Source: Anderseniella sp963700895 (lineage in GTDB: Bacteria > Pseudomonadota > Alphaproteobacteria > Rhizobiales > Aestuariivirgaceae). Taken from it: a stretch of 64,000 bases of DNA. The stretch's first letter is position 1; each line of letters starts with the position of its first letter. Below, one piece after another: positions 19,461-28,612 of the stretch. Below the pieces are notes generated by a model. It did not search any database and was not told where the DNA came from. It was given only the letters and a program-made list of their open reading frames with translations. A program made the position numbers and the translations under genes. The stretch covers positions 124,001 to 188,000 of the forward strand of contig CAVOZI010000016.1 in assembly GCA_963700895.1 (NCBI GenBank), in the 5' to 3' direction.

Positions 19461-20020
19461 GTGGCTCTGGTGCCTTTGGTTGCTGTTTGTCTGTTCCGGG
19501 CGGCATCTTTGGACCCGGTAATGGGCACCGGGCTGTTGCTGATTGCCGCCGCGCCAGTTGGCGCCATGTCGAATTACTATGTGAGCCTGGCGCGGGGGGC
19601 CTAGCGCTTGCGGTCTTGTTCACGGGCACGACCAGCTTGCTGTCGTTCATCACTGCGCCGGTGATCTGTCTGCTCATTGCCGGTTTCCTGGCGCACGAAA
19701 CCATCGGAAGCATACCGTTTGGCCAGATCCTGCGGCAGACGATCCCCAACGTCTTTGTGCCTGTCGCGGCTGGCATGGCGGCGCGTTACTGGATGCCGGA
19801 CTGGATCCTCGGCCGGCAACGCCAGATGGAGATGCTGGGTCTTGCTGCCGTCGTGGCGCTGGCAGCTACCGTGCTTGCCTCCCAGGTCGGGGATATTGCA
19901 GTGTCAATGGTTGTCTCGGCCATCCTGCTCTCCGCCGTGTTCACCACGCTGCTTCTGGGCGCCGGCTGGTGCGTCGCCTGGCTGACGGCGCCGAAACAAC
20001 CGGCGGTTGGAGCGAACGGC
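19461..20020 (+). pseudogene. Truncated, frameshifted BASS-type sodium symporter
   Basis: From 19461 one frame reads VALVPLVAVCLFRAASLDP and IAAAPVGAMSNYYVSLARG, then hits a stop at 19602. The next frame takes over with GLALAVLFTGTTSLLSFITAP, matching the APVG and core hydrophobic motifs of bile-acid:Na+ symporters. The switch falls in a run of six G (19594-19599); one more G would restore the frame. The first third of the gene is absent. So it is broken by both truncation and frameshift. Confidence 0.68.
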
Positions 20021-20617
20021 CTGGTTGAGCGGGAGGGTCCTTGCTCTAGACCCTGTGGTGTATCTTCTGCTCTCCGTGGCCGCCCTTTTGCCGTGTGCGA
20101 GCAGTTGCCAAAGCCCGGCGTTGTTGCGCGCAGCTGCCGTCGACAGGCGGGCAAAACGCCAATGGACCAGTTGACTGGTTGGTCCTCGCCCGGCAGTGCC
20201 CGCGTTCGCGACCTCGATGCGATTGAGGATATTGGGGACGCCGGCTGCAATATTGCCGGCCGGCGTCCACCATCCCCCGGTTCTGAACAGGCCGTGCGAT
20301 TTCTGCCTCGCTGCCTGTTCAGCCGATTCGTGCCCCCTTGTGCTGCCGAACCAGCCTGCCGGGCAATCTGCCGGGCAAGCGGATCACGGCTGCGGGAACA
20401 AAGTCGGCCATCTTCTGCCGACAACATGGATGGCCGTCCTCTTTCCTCTGCATTTCCTGATGCGGCAGTTCCTGCAGCTTGCCATGGGGTAACATGAACT
20501 GTGCATGCAGAATGTTCTGCCGTGCACATTTCTCGCGGAAACACCGCTTCAGGGCCGTCGCGGCCTGGATGCGGTAATGGCAGCGCAGGCTGGGCACCGG
20601 TCGCGGATCCCTCCTCT
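20021..20617. other. Region without recognisable gene
   Basis: Open frames exist on both strands but none shows a recognisable domain, a good ribosome-binding site or consistent codon use. It is best read as decayed coding DNA beside the tRNA-fragment repeat. Confidence 0.5.
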
Positions 20618-20646
20618 GGCATCCGACAGGATTCGAACCTGTGACC
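20618..20646 (-). pseudogene. tRNA 3'-end fragment (T arm and acceptor), copy A
   Basis: On the minus strand the sequence GGTCACAGGTTCGAATCCTG continues to an acceptor strand ending GGATGCCA. It has a perfect T stem ACAGG/CCTGT and TTCGAAT loop, but no matching 5' half lies on this strand. It opposes the tRNA 5' half at 20738. Confidence 0.75.
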
Positions 20647-20737
20647 ACAGCCTTTCGCGGGCGCTTGCAGGCGGGTCAATCGAACCGTTGCCCGCCTCCC
20701 GCATGTGGGCTATAGCTTTGTCCGCAACTGCCTGAGA

Positions 20738-20778
20738 GCACCCGTAGCTCAGCTGGATAGAGTGCTGCCCTCCGAAGG
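20738..20778 (+). pseudogene. tRNA-Arg(CCG) 5' half, copy A
   Basis: The sequence begins with acceptor strand GCACCCG, then D arm GCTCAGCTGGATAGAGT, anticodon stem CTGCC and loop CTCCGAA (anticodon CCG), then GG. After this tRNA similarity stops, so no complete tRNA forms here. Confidence 0.82.
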
Positions 20779-21159
20779 AACAACGGTTCCGATACGGTGA
20801 TTTCCCAAAACCTAGGTTTTCTGCGGTTTCCAAGCTGCCTGTATGCTCGGCACTCTACGGATAAGCTTGCCGCGGCACACTAGGGCCACACTGCCATCGC
20901 GCCCATATCTGACAATCGAGCATTGGGACAGGGAGTGTCTGCGAACCAACGCAGAACAAGTTGGAAGTCCTAGGCGAATTCACGTTGAGCCATCCCTATC
21001 AATCCAGGTGCCGCCAGCATTTGACCATGCATGCCGGTTAAGTGGGGACGCTGTGACCAAGTCAGGTTTGTGCGGATATCATTCTTGAAAAAGGCGCCTT
21101 CGATATGGATGAGCGTGTCGCACATAGGTCGAGGCTATGAGTTCATCAGGGGGGACGGT

Positions 21160-21190
21160 CGAAAACAAAACCCCGGGCTTGTGACCCGGG
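21160..21190 (-). terminator. Terminator downstream of the 51-residue gene, copy A
   Basis: On the minus strand a CCCGGG stem with a seven-base loop is followed by GTTTTGTTTT. It lies 59 bases after the stop of the small gene at 21249. The same hairpin recurs at 30851, 57863 and 58350. Confidence 0.8.
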
Positions 21191-21248
21191 AGAGTTAGGG
21201 TGAGAAGTGGGGAAGTCTGATGCTTCCTAACGGGAGAACCTTTGATGC

Positions 21249-21404
21249 TCAGCGCAGGCCAACCAGGTTGATGCCGATATCGCGAGCCGTGCGGGCGTCG
21301 ATGTGTGCCGGTGCCAGCAGACCATGATCCTTGTTGGAGCGGAACAGACGCTGGGCTGATCCGAAGATGCTCTGTGCGAAGCTGTTGTGGTGCTGTCTGG
21401 TCAT
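21249..21404 (-). CDS. Conserved 51-residue protein, copy A
   Basis: Sequence begins MTRQHHNSFAQSIFG and ends DARTARDIGINLVGLR. A nearly identical protein is encoded at 58433-58588, with differences mainly outside the coding sequence, which supports real coding. The C-terminal ARDIG element recalls DUF1127-type small proteins, but this is weak. Two in-frame ATGs occur (21407 and 21404); the second matches the start of copy B. A terminator follows. Confidence 0.65.
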   Translation of the reverse strand: MTRQHHNSFAQSIFGSAQRLFRSNKDHGLLAPAHIDARTARDIGINLVGLR

Positions 21405-21477
21405 CATTCTGGGCTTTCTGCTGAAGGAGCCATCCTGTTCGATGACCACAACGATGAACCATCCGCACCCGGACAGA

Positions 21478-21493
21478 TGTGCAATTTATCACA
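21478..21493. promoter_or_regulatory. Crp-like palindrome upstream of the 51-residue gene, copy A
   Basis: TGTGC-AATTTA-TCACA, one base from the TGTGA-N6-TCACA Crp pattern, lies about 75 bases upstream of the small gene. It is identical in copy B while flanking bases differ. Confidence 0.4.
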
Positions 21494-21496
21494 TTA

Positions 21497-22008
21497 CGAG
21501 GATGCCTCTGAGTGTCGCTGAGCAGATAGCGGTGGACATCCTGTGCACAACCCATCTCGCCGGCTCGCGCGCCGACGCGAAGGTGCTAATCTGACCTTGG
21601 TTCAGATGAGCGCCAAAGTCCTTCGGGTCTTCGGAAGCAGGTCAGAGCCACAGGGAGGCGGGAAGTTGCTTAGGCGGTTTCTCGCCTTTCCTTTTTGGCA
21701 ATGTGCTTGCGCCAGCCGCCTCTGCCCATTCTTTCCCAATAACGGCAGCTTTACCCCCGAAAGCAGACTGTTTTCGCAGCAGCGTGGGGAGTCTGCTTTG
21801 TGCCATTTCCAGACGCTTCAGGCATCGCAACTGCAAGGCCAGCTACCCTACCGCCAGTTTTTCCAGTTCGACCCTGCCACCGCCGTGAACTGGCAGGGCT
21901 AAGGCTGACCTGCCACTCATCCGGTAGATGACACACTTGCCATTGCCAGCATTGCCAGAACGCCGGTGACGATGTTGCGCCTTGTCGTGTTGTCCTTCGT
22001 GTTGCGGC
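21497..22008. other. Region without supported gene
   Basis: Short overlapping frames only. Bases 21742-21790 faintly resemble the dispersed ~110-bp repeat (CGGCAGCTTT, CCCCGAAAGCAGAC), probably a decayed copy. Confidence 0.45.
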
Positions 22009-22374
22009 TCACTTGCAGGGGAAGGCATCGACCATCGCTTGCACGACAAGTATACCGCCCGGCATGTGGTTGTCTGCGGGAGCGTTCCGAAGTCTCTGGA
22101 TGACCAGGTTGGTGAGTTGGTTGTTCGTGACGTCTTGCGGCAGGCAGAATCCAGGCAGTCCCTGCACCCGCATGTAAGGGTTGATGACGGGGTCCAGATC
22201 AACTACGCCAGCGATGTAAGCACCGCAGGCTACATGTGCCAGCACTGCTTCATTCGATGGCGCCTGACCCTTGGTACAGGCATCGAGTAATTGATTGCCG
22301 GTCATTGCAGACGCCGCTGGCGGCGCTGATAAAGCAATCGCCGCGGCCAAGGCAGCGGCCAGTATAGGGCGCAT
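22009..22374 (-). CDS. Rap1a/Tai-like secreted small protein
   Basis: 121 residues from the ATG at 22374, which has a strong GGGAGGAACC site. A signal peptide (MRPILAAALAAAIALS, cleavage after ASA near residue 23) precedes a domain with three cysteines in the Rap1a/Tai pattern: a Cys in LLDACTKG, ACGAYIAGVVD, then PGFCLPQ and a final Cys two residues from the end. Rap1a-type proteins protect against type VI amidase effectors in some bacteria, but many homologues have no such role and no effector gene is nearby. Confidence 0.72.
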   Translation of the reverse strand: MRPILAAALAAAIALSAPPAASAMTGNQLLDACTKGQAPSNEAVLAHVACGAYIAGVVDLDPVINPYMRVQGLPGFCLPQDVTNNQLTNLVIQRLRNAPADNHMPGGILVVQAMVDAFPCK

Positions 22375-22436
22375 GGTGGTTCCTCCCGTAACGTGATGAA
22401 GCTTACCCAAGGACAAACACGGTCGTCAGCATCCGA

Positions 22437-22784
22437 TCAGTATTTACTGAATGTAACTCCAGCAACTTGATAAGCATTGCCAGATCGTATGACCGCTGAG
22501 CAGCGCTTCGAGCCATTCAACCAGTTACGGAACTTGATGCACAGTTGATCCCCGCTGACATGCCAATTGCCCGTATCACGTTCATCGCCCCACTTGGCTG
22601 ACAAGCGGCCTCTATGGCTCATTCTGATAGTTACCGTCGTACCATTGATGTTTGCTTTTGCGCGGCCAGGTACGAATTTCTTGATCTGATGACCAGTGAG
22701 CGTTTCACCAGCTAGCAACGTATCTGTCATGGCTAACAAAATGCATGCGCCAAACACGGCCACAACAATACCCTTAGTCAACAT
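22437..22784 (-). CDS. Small secreted protein of unknown function
   Basis: 115 residues with an N-terminal hydrophobic signal (MLTKGIVVAVFGACILLAM, likely cleaved after LAG). The mature part has WHVSGDQLCIKFRNW and KRCSAVIR, two cysteines likely paired, and a predicted beta-rich fold like other periplasmic proteins with a GxW...CxxW pattern. The ribosome site GGGGAGAG is good. A three-hairpin repeat element lies directly upstream. Confidence 0.65.
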   Translation of the reverse strand: MLTKGIVVAVFGACILLAMTDTLLAGETLTGHQIKKFVPGRAKANINGTTVTIRMSHRGRLSAKWGDERDTGNWHVSGDQLCIKFRNWLNGSKRCSAVIRSGNAYQVAGVTFSKY

Positions 22785-22802
22785 TCATGAACTCTCCCCA
22801 AT

Positions 22803-23078
22803 GATTGGTCCCCTCTGGCACACTCTAATGCGGCGGAAGAGGGCCAGAGGGGTCAGCCGCATGTGAGTTTGTGTCTCAACACGCAACCGGACCCACGACG
22901 GAGCAAGCAGCGTGCCAGAGTTGGCGCAAGGTCGGTCAAGGTGCCGAAAGGTGTGCTATGGTGGTTAATGCTGGCCCGGACTAGACGCAAAGCGACTGCC
23001 ATGCGCCAGCCCGAGCCAGTGACCTGAACGCTTCGATGAATGCGGCGGACATCCTGAAGCATCGCAGGGTCACTGGTC
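22803..23078. repeat. Three-hairpin element, copy I (pairs with 31623-31907)
   Basis: Hairpin 1: CCCCTCTGGC/GCCAGAGGGG (22810-22819, 22843-22852). Hairpin 2: CTGGCCCGG with CCGAGCCAG (22971-22979, 23011-23019, one mismatch). Hairpin 3: CCAGTGACC/GGTCACTGG (23016-23024, 23068-23076), which overlaps hairpin 2. The motif AATGCGGCGGA occurs in hairpins 1 and 3. The middle is less conserved than the hairpins between the two copies. It could be a structured RNA, a leader or a protein-binding site; it contains no convincing gene. Confidence 0.75.
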
Positions 23079-23132
23079 CATTATCATAATTGGTCAGATT
23101 ACGCCTTGATGACGCTCAAGCATTGGGTGGAC

Positions 23133-23645
23133 TCAGGCAACCCCTAAGGCGCTACGAACGTCCTCAATAACTGCCTTCTCTTCTGCTGTGACACGTTCGC
23201 CGCCAAAGCCAAGAAAGCCACCTTCGGTTGACGCATTGGCAACCTTCTCAGCAACTGTCATTGCCCATCTTTTGTACTCGGCTGCTTCCGAAGCTGACGA
23301 TTTTTCTGTCAGCAAGGTAGCGGCAGCCTTTGCATCTTCCAGCGCCAAGGCCTTAAGTTTGTCGGGACTGTCTATGTCCTTCTCCTTGATACGAGCGGTT
23401 GCCCAGTCCCGGACCTTTTTTGCTTGTTCCAGCGTCTTGGTGCGGTCAACCTTCGGGTCAGGAACAAGCAGGTTGATCAATGCGTTATTGGGAAAAGTCG
23501 CAGATCCCTCGAGAATTGAACTGGCACTGGCAAAGAGTTCCTTGCCGGTGCCGAAGAAACCGCTGCGCGATGCAGTTGCAACAGCAGATCCGATCATTTG
23601 CGGCACTGAAGCGAGCAGTAAGAGTTCATCATCTGAGTAAGCCAT
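23133..23645 (-). CDS. Uncharacterised protein paired with a DUF937 gene
   Basis: 170 residues from the ATG at 23645 (MAYSDDELLLL), preceded by AAGGA; a TTG six bases upstream is the alternative. The protein is helical, acidic, with no signal peptide. Gly-rich GFFGTGKE near 32 and GGFLGFGGERVTAEE near 145 stand out. I recognise no family. It follows the DUF937 gene by 28 bases and is likely cotranscribed. Confidence 0.65.
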   Translation of the reverse strand: MAYSDDELLLLASVPQMIGSAVATASRSGFFGTGKELFASASSILEGSATFPNNALINLLVPDPKVDRTKTLEQAKKVRDWATARIKEKDIDSPDKLKALALEDAKAAATLLTEKSSASEAAEYKRWAMTVAEKVANASTEGGFLGFGGERVTAEEKAVIEDVRSALGVA

Positions 23646-23673
23646 GATCAAATATCCTTTGCCAATGCTGAAA

Positions 23674-24768
23674 TCAGGCTGTCTTTGACAAGGTTTCGAG
23701 TTTAGCGATCAGACTGTCTATGACAGGTTTCGCCACCTCACCTACGCCTTCAATTTGCAAGACCTTGTCGGCCATCTCCTTGATTGTGGGAAGTGCTGCT
23801 GCAATAAAGGCAGCAAGCGCAGTTTTCTGTCCGCTCGAGAACTTGTCAAGCATTCCGGAGATGCCATCAATCGCTGCGACAGCTTCCTGAAGCTTGGGCA
23901 GCGCAGTCTGGGCAGTGGCCGCATCGGTAATGTCGCCGAGGCTGGTCTTTAGTCCATCGAGCGTAGAGGTAACCTGCTTTGCGACATCAACGCCATCAAC
24001 CATGAGGTCTGTTAGTGCGGGGGCTGATCCAGCATCGGCGCTCGTGGGCACCTTTGGACCTTGACCAAGAAAATACCAAAGCGCCGCTGCAACAATCGCC
24101 AGCGGTATGATCCACATCAGCCAATTGGGACCACCCTTCGCGACTGTCTTGACCTGCGACGCCGCGACATTCGTGGCGCGACTTGTCTCAGCGGCTGCTC
24201 GTCCGGCCTGCTCGACAAATCCACTGCCTACGACACCGGCACTCGAAAGCATACCTCCCAGACCGCCAGGAAGAGCTGCCTTGATGTTGTCTTGCTGACC
24301 CTCCAGAAGGCTAGCTAGACCTGATGCATCAAGGCTGGAGCCTTTCGCCGTCTTGGCAAGCCCGCCGAGCGCAAGTTGGCTGGCGATCGCAGTGAGGGAG
24401 GATGCAGCCGCGCCTCCAAGACCGACCTGTTTGGCGATAGCACCGGTAACGGCGGACAACGCGTCATTACCAAGCAACGAAGACAGTTGGCCGGTTCCAC
24501 TCTCAATGAATTTCTCCGTCTTGGCACCGGCAAGTGCCCCCGTGAGTTTACCAAAAATGTCCTCATCTGCCTGAGTCACAACACCGGAGACGGCCTTGGC
24601 GCCGACGGGTGTCGACGCCTTGCTGCCGAGTACCGCGAGCAAAGCTGGAATGGCGACCGTGATCGCTTTCTTTGCCAGGTCGCTATTGATCCCTAAAGCC
24701 GAAGCGACCTTCTCCGTCATCGACGGTGTAATCAACCGCATTATTTCAGAAACCAGATTGAATGCCAT
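23674..24768 (-). CDS. DUF937 domain-containing membrane-anchored protein
   Basis: 364 residues. Residues 1-190 have the DUF937 pattern: LITPSMTEKVASALGI followed by repeated Ala/Gly-rich helices such as LLAVLGSKAS. A single hydrophobic segment (WLMWIIPLAIVAAALWYFL, about 217-235) anchors a helical C-terminal domain. The ribosome site GGGAGG is strong. It is the first gene of a two-gene leftward operon. Confidence 0.82.
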   Translation of the reverse strand: MAFNLVSEIMRLITPSMTEKVASALGINSDLAKKAITVAIPALLAVLGSKASTPVGAKAVSGVVTQADEDIFGKLTGALAGAKTEKFIESGTGQLSSLLGNDALSAVTGAIAKQVGLGGAAASSLTAIASQLALGGLAKTAKGSSLDASGLASLLEGQQDNIKAALPGGLGGMLSSAGVVGSGFVEQAGRAAAETSRATNVAASQVKTVAKGGPNWLMWIIPLAIVAAALWYFLGQGPKVPTSADAGSAPALTDLMVDGVDVAKQVTSTLDGLKTSLGDITDAATAQTALPKLQEAVAAIDGISGMLDKFSSGQKTALAAFIAAALPTIKEMADKVLQIEGVGEVAKPVIDSLIAKLETLSKTA

Positions 24769-25074
24769 TTCTTAAGCCTCCCTTTGTACACCGCCGTTGT
24801 TTGGCGATTGACGTACTTGTACACAATCCTAGAGCACACTTGCGCAGTTAAATGTGCAAGACGGAACAAACCCGAAGAAAATGCTTGTAAGCTCGATCAC
24901 AGCATTATTGACACGCCTGATGCCGCTTCAGTTGTTACATGGAAGCCATCAATCTGTTCCACGATCTGGGGGACGAGGCAGAGGGTCGATTTATGATAAT
25001 TGGTGGAGAGGGGAGAGGTGGTTCGGTTTGTTTGAACAGGTTCCGGGCGTTTTCTAAGTGGATTTCCGCCTCGG

Positions 25075-25905
25075 TTATGCCGCCGCCGCTTCGGGCATCG
25101 GCTGGATGAAGTAGGCCTGATCGGGGGTTTTCCCGTCAAGCGATGAATGCGGCCGTCGGCTGTTGTAGAAGCTCAGGTACCGGCCGATCCCAGCCCTGGC
25201 CTCGGACACGCTGGCATAGGCGCGCAGGTAGACTTCCTCGTATTTGATGGTCCGCCACAGGCGCTCGACAAAGACGTTGTCCCGCCATGCGCCCTTACCA
25301 TCCATACTGATCTTGATCTCACGAGCCGCCAGCACCTTGATGAACTCGGTCGAGGTGAACTGGCTACCCTGATCCGTGTTGAAGATTTCGGGGTTGCCAT
25401 GTTTCGCCAGCGCTTCCTCCACAGCTTCTATACAAAAATCCGCCTCCAGCGTGATCGACACCCGCCAGGCCAGGACGCGCCGCGTGAGCCAGTCCAGAAC
25501 GGCCGCCAGATAGATGAACCCGCGCGCCATCGGAATGTAGGTGATGTCCATCGCCCAGACCTGGTTGGGCCGGGTGATGGGCAGCTTCCGCAGCAGATAT
25601 GGGTAGATCTTGTGCCCAGGCGCCGGCTTCGAGGTGTTGGGCTTGCGGTACAGGGCTTCGATGCCCATGCGCTTCATCAGCGTGGCAACGTGCAGCCGCC
25701 CAACCTTGAAGCCTTCCTGGACCAGCAGCCCCTGCAGCATCCGGCTGCCCGCGAACGGGAATTCCATATGCAGCTTATCGATCCGGTGCATCAGCTTCAG
25801 ATCGGCGTCCGACACCGGGCGCGGCTTGTAGTAGACACTGCCCCGGCTGATCCCCAGCACGATGGCCTGACGGCTGACGCTGAGCTTCGCGGTGGGATCG
25901 ATCAT
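25075..25905 (-). CDS. IS3-family transposase, catalytic subunit OrfB
   Basis: 276 residues with the rve integrase core: MDITYIPM with the first catalytic Asp near residue 125, TDQGSQFTS near 184 and the late Glu in FVERLWRTIKYEEVYL near 220. The N-terminal HTH_21-like part includes the stretch GSRMLQGLLVQEGF. The frame overlaps orfA by four bases, so translation by coupling or frameshift is expected. The element looks intact. Confidence 0.93.
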   Translation of the reverse strand: MIDPTAKLSVSRQAIVLGISRGSVYYKPRPVSDADLKLMHRIDKLHMEFPFAGSRMLQGLLVQEGFKVGRLHVATLMKRMGIEALYRKPNTSKPAPGHKIYPYLLRKLPITRPNQVWAMDITYIPMARGFIYLAAVLDWLTRRVLAWRVSITLEADFCIEAVEEALAKHGNPEIFNTDQGSQFTSTEFIKVLAAREIKISMDGKGAWRDNVFVERLWRTIKYEEVYLRAYASVSEARAGIGRYLSFYNSRRPHSSLDGKTPDQAYFIQPMPEAAAA

Positions 25906-26213
25906 CTTTTTGCGCTCGGCAGCAGACCCGCCTTGCCGAGCGCGCCGGACAAAAAATCGTTCTCCAGCGTCAGCTCTCCGATCTTCGCATGCAGGGTCTT
26001 CACATCAATGGCCGGTTCCGCCGCGCCCTTCGGAGCTTCGCCAAACACTCCGGTGGCGCCCTCAAGAAGCTGATCGCGCCACTGCTTGATCTGGTTGGGA
26101 TGTACGTCAAACTCCTGCGCCAACTCCATCAAGGTCTTCTCACCCTTGATCGCGGCCACTGAAACTTTTGCCTTGAATGCCGGGCTGTGATTCCGGCGTG
26201 GTCGTCTTGCCAT
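25902..26213 (-). CDS. IS3-family transposase, DNA-binding subunit OrfA
   Basis: 103 residues from the ATG at 26213 (MARRPRRNHS). It has the HTH_Tnp_1 helix-turn-helix, FKAKVSVAAIKGEKTLMELA then VHPNQIKQWRDQLL, and a C-terminal leucine-zipper-like helix IGELTLENDFLSGALGKAG. It is the first reading frame of the IS3 pair. Confidence 0.92.
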   Translation of the reverse strand: MARRPRRNHSPAFKAKVSVAAIKGEKTLMELAQEFDVHPNQIKQWRDQLLEGATGVFGEAPKGAAEPAIDVKTLHAKIGELTLENDFLSGALGKAGLLPSAKR

Positions 26214-26494
26214 GGTCTTCTCCTTGCTCGCAGCATCATGCCGCTGTTGCACGGAAAATCCACTTATCCCGGCTGTTCAGTTTTCCCGAGCCAGCTCTGG
26301 GTGCGTGGCGGCGACGGCAGCTTGCAGGGGAAGTGAGGGAAAAGCCGCTGAATATGCCGCAGGTCGGCGGCTGCCGCCACGCTTGGAGTATTACGCGCAG
26401 GGGGTGTAAAGGTTCCAGGAATAGCGCGGCGGGAAATAAAAACATCCGCTGAGGTTTTGTCGCTCATTGCATGAAAAAAAGGCCAATTGACACT

Positions 26495-26785
26495 ATGAAA
26501 GACCCATTCACACTTTGGAAATTGGCATTCGATCAGCAACGGCTAGCGGTTGATTCAGCGATAACAATTTGGGCGCGATCCATGCAGATGTGGCAAGGAA
26601 CGATGAAGCCCAGCGAAGCCATGGTCATGTTCTGGGAAAAGCAAATTGCCGCTGGTCAGGCGACCGAGCAGGTTATTCGGTCAATAAACCGCCGAAAATC
26701 ATCCCCTGTGGACTTGGCCCGAGCTTCGATCAAACCCTACCGCAAGCGTACAGCATCAAATGCAAGACGCTTGAAGCGGAATTAA
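26495..26785 (+). CDS. Small helical protein, phasin-like
   Basis: 96 residues from the ATG at 26495 (MKDPFTLWKLAFDQQ); the in-frame ATG at 26471 is the alternative. A predicted amphipathic helix with Trp and Met residues (ITIWARSMQMWQG, EAMVMFWEKQIAAGQA) precedes a basic tail rich in Arg and Lys. This recalls phasin or granule-associated small proteins; the assignment is weak. It has no partners. Confidence 0.5.
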   Translation: MKDPFTLWKLAFDQQRLAVDSAITIWARSMQMWQGTMKPSEAMVMFWEKQIAAGQATEQVIRSINRRKSSPVDLARASIKPYRKRTASNARRLKRN

Positions 26786-26961
26786 TATCATCTGGCATCC
26801 ACATTCTCAGCAGTTCGGGTTGACCTTATCTGTCCGGTACCTCAGTGACTATGTGCCGGTCGGGTTATTATCACCGGTTTCCTGCATCCATTGGTCGGAC
26901 TATCAACCCTAGGCGCCATCAGGGCGCACTACGCACGGTTCAGCCGAGATGGTGCTGCAAC

Positions 26962-27642
26962 TCATTCAAACAACGAGCTGTCACCCTCCTCGCCAGTGAC
27001 CGATTTGAGCAGGTGCTCGTTCCAGTAAGGCGACCAGCAAACCAATGCCTTTCCAGTGCCAGAAAAAACTCTGAGCCGGTGCTGCCCGGAGATGAAGTGG
27101 CGTGGAAACGGCGCAGAGCGTCTGGATGAGAATTTTAAACCGTCAGTGCGCCCCAGAACCAGGCGGCCTTGCACTCGCATGTCGCCATCGTTGATCTCAA
27201 CAGTCTCCACGGGGCCAGGGGCGTTAATCGCTACCCGGCCATGGCCCGATAGTGTGGTCTTCCAGGTAAATGGGCCATCACCAGCCCATAGACCAGCCCA
27301 AAAAGGTTCACGGTACATACTGAGCTCAATGCTGCCCTCGGAGACCCAGTAAACGCCGGGTTCAAGTATCCAGCGCTCGCCTTCGATAACGTCAATGACG
27401 TGGTAGCCACTCAATGAGGGTTGCAGTAGGATCGATCCTGTACCGGAGTAGTAGGGTCGGATCACTGCTTCCTTGGTGAACATCGAACGAAACATGTCAC
27501 CTAATCCCGGTAAGCGTGGAGTCAGTGAGACTTTACCGCGTAGATTCGACATCGCGCCCCGGCGAGCACGAACAGTTTCATTATGAATGTCCACTCGGAC
27601 CTGCCGCATGCCTTCGACTTCGCGGATAGAAAATTTAGCCAT
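26962..27642 (-). CDS. AIM24 family protein
   Basis: 226 residues, beta-rich, matching the AIM24/TIGR00266-like fold. Recognisable elements are FWAGLWAGDGPFTWKTTLSGHG, a GPVETVEI segment and LRVFSGTGKALVCWSP. The function of bacterial members is unknown. It ends the operon, 10 bases after the DUF4239 gene. Confidence 0.72.
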   Translation of the reverse strand: MAKFSIREVEGMRQVRVDIHNETVRARRGAMSNLRGKVSLTPRLPGLGDMFRSMFTKEAVIRPYYSGTGSILLQPSLSGYHVIDVIEGERWILEPGVYWVSEGSIELSMYREPFWAGLWAGDGPFTWKTTLSGHGRVAINAPGPVETVEINDGDMRVQGRLVLGRTDGLKFSSRRSAPFPRHFISGQHRLRVFSGTGKALVCWSPYWNEHLLKSVTGEEGDSSLFE

Positions 27643-27652
27643 ATCGCGCCCC

Positions 27653-28453
27653 TCAGCTTAACGGCTCGTCCCAGACCATCAATCGCTCCCAGAGAAGCTG
27701 CAAGGGTTCTGGTGCAAGGCCAGAATCGCCGCGCAATGGCTTGTCGAGTGTAACAATCACGAAGAGGATTACGCTGAGAAAGAAAGCCGTTATGGTTCCC
27801 AGCAAAAACTGCTGCAGTAATCGCATCTTCAAAAGGACCAAAAGAAACACGTTGACCGCAGCCCCCACAAGCACCGCGTACCAAAGGACGGGAGGGATCT
27901 CGGTAATGATGCCGGTGAGCCGTTGCTGGCGTGCCTTGGTGAAGTCCTGGAAACCACTAACCACCTCAGCGTGCAGGATCTCCTGACCTTTGGTTTCCGG
28001 CTCGTAGGTGGCAAGTTTCTGGCGGATTGCGTCAGCTCGATTAAACCCGCCATTCAGCAGATTGCCTGATTGATGTGCCTTCCAGTCAGCGTGGACAGTG
28101 AACAGCACATAGTCGCGTATCATCGACTTGATCTCACTGCGCAACGGCTCGGGGTACGAGTTCATGTCCGAGTATAAGGCGCCCAGCGAAGAAGCTTCGC
28201 TGAGGATACCCTGCTTGACATTCTCACTGTTTTGGTAAGCCGCAACTGTAAGCAGGCCAAGCAGAAGTCCATAGAACAGGCTGAAGCCGGAAGTAGCATA
28301 GGAGATAGTCTGGTTGAACTCGGGTCCTGTTCCGATCAGCAAGCGCAGCACTGGCTTGGCAATCAGCAGCCCAAAGAACATGGCAGCGACAGCGAACAAG
28401 GCGAAATACACTGCGAGTGTATAGGTGGGGATTTCGTACACGAAATCAGGCAT
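27653..28453 (-). CDS. DUF4239 (bestrophin-like) membrane protein
   Basis: 266 residues with four hydrophobic segments: about 13-35, 50-70, 183-203 and 210-232. The conserved SGFSLFYGLLLGLLTVAAY and ILSEASSLGALYSD stretches are typical of DUF4239. The two pairs of membrane helices flank a soluble helical region. It shares an operon with the AIM24 gene and is divergent from the TAXI gene. Confidence 0.85.
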   Translation of the reverse strand: MPDFVYEIPTYTLAVYFALFAVAAMFFGLLIAKPVLRLLIGTGPEFNQTISYATSGFSLFYGLLLGLLTVAAYQNSENVKQGILSEASSLGALYSDMNSYPEPLRSEIKSMIRDYVLFTVHADWKAHQSGNLLNGGFNRADAIRQKLATYEPETKGQEILHAEVVSGFQDFTKARQQRLTGIITEIPPVLWYAVLVGAAVNVFLLVLLKMRLLQQFLLGTITAFFLSVILFVIVTLDKPLRGDSGLAPEPLQLLWERLMVWDEPLS

Positions 28454-28612
28454 CGCTATTCGCTCTCCGCAATGCAGTCACGACATCTGTTCGTGCTGGC
28501 GAGATGACAATGACTGTGAATTCCGGGTGGGGCAAGAATCCAAATTCCACTTGGCCAATGACTGCGGCAGTGTTCTAGTCAGCGATGGAAACGCATTCGT
28601 CAAGGAGCTGTC

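Larger units (their letters stand above)
20618..21493. repeat. Segmental duplication, copy A (pairs with 57376-58676)
   Basis: Contains in order: tRNA 3'-end fragment (minus), spacer, tRNA-Arg 5' half (plus), about 270 bases of nearly identical unique sequence, a terminator hairpin and a 51-residue gene. Bases 20738-21050 match 57505-57815 with only scattered differences. Copy A lacks the GYD-domain gene found in copy B. Confidence 0.88.
25055..26266 (-). mobile_element. IS3-family insertion sequence
   Basis: About 1.2 kb with two overlapping transposase frames on the minus strand. Ends carry imperfect inverted repeats: left TAAGTGGATTTCCGC (25055-25069) and right CGGAAAATCCACTTA (26252-26266). 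The target duplication is not clear. Confidence 0.88.

Noticed and set aside
20618..20778. A complete tRNA or a tRNA with a group I intron
   Set aside because: The 3' end lies upstream on the opposite strand, so no colinear 5' exon-intron-3' exon order exists and no 3' half was found downstream on the plus strand.
22009..22374. Type VI effector-immunity pair based on the Rap1a-like protein
   Set aside because: No effector or type VI gene is adjacent; the domain is widespread outside such systems.
22853..23062. 69-codon frame across the three-hairpin element
   Set aside because: The sequence follows the hairpin arms, lacks a ribosome-binding site and is not preserved in copy II.
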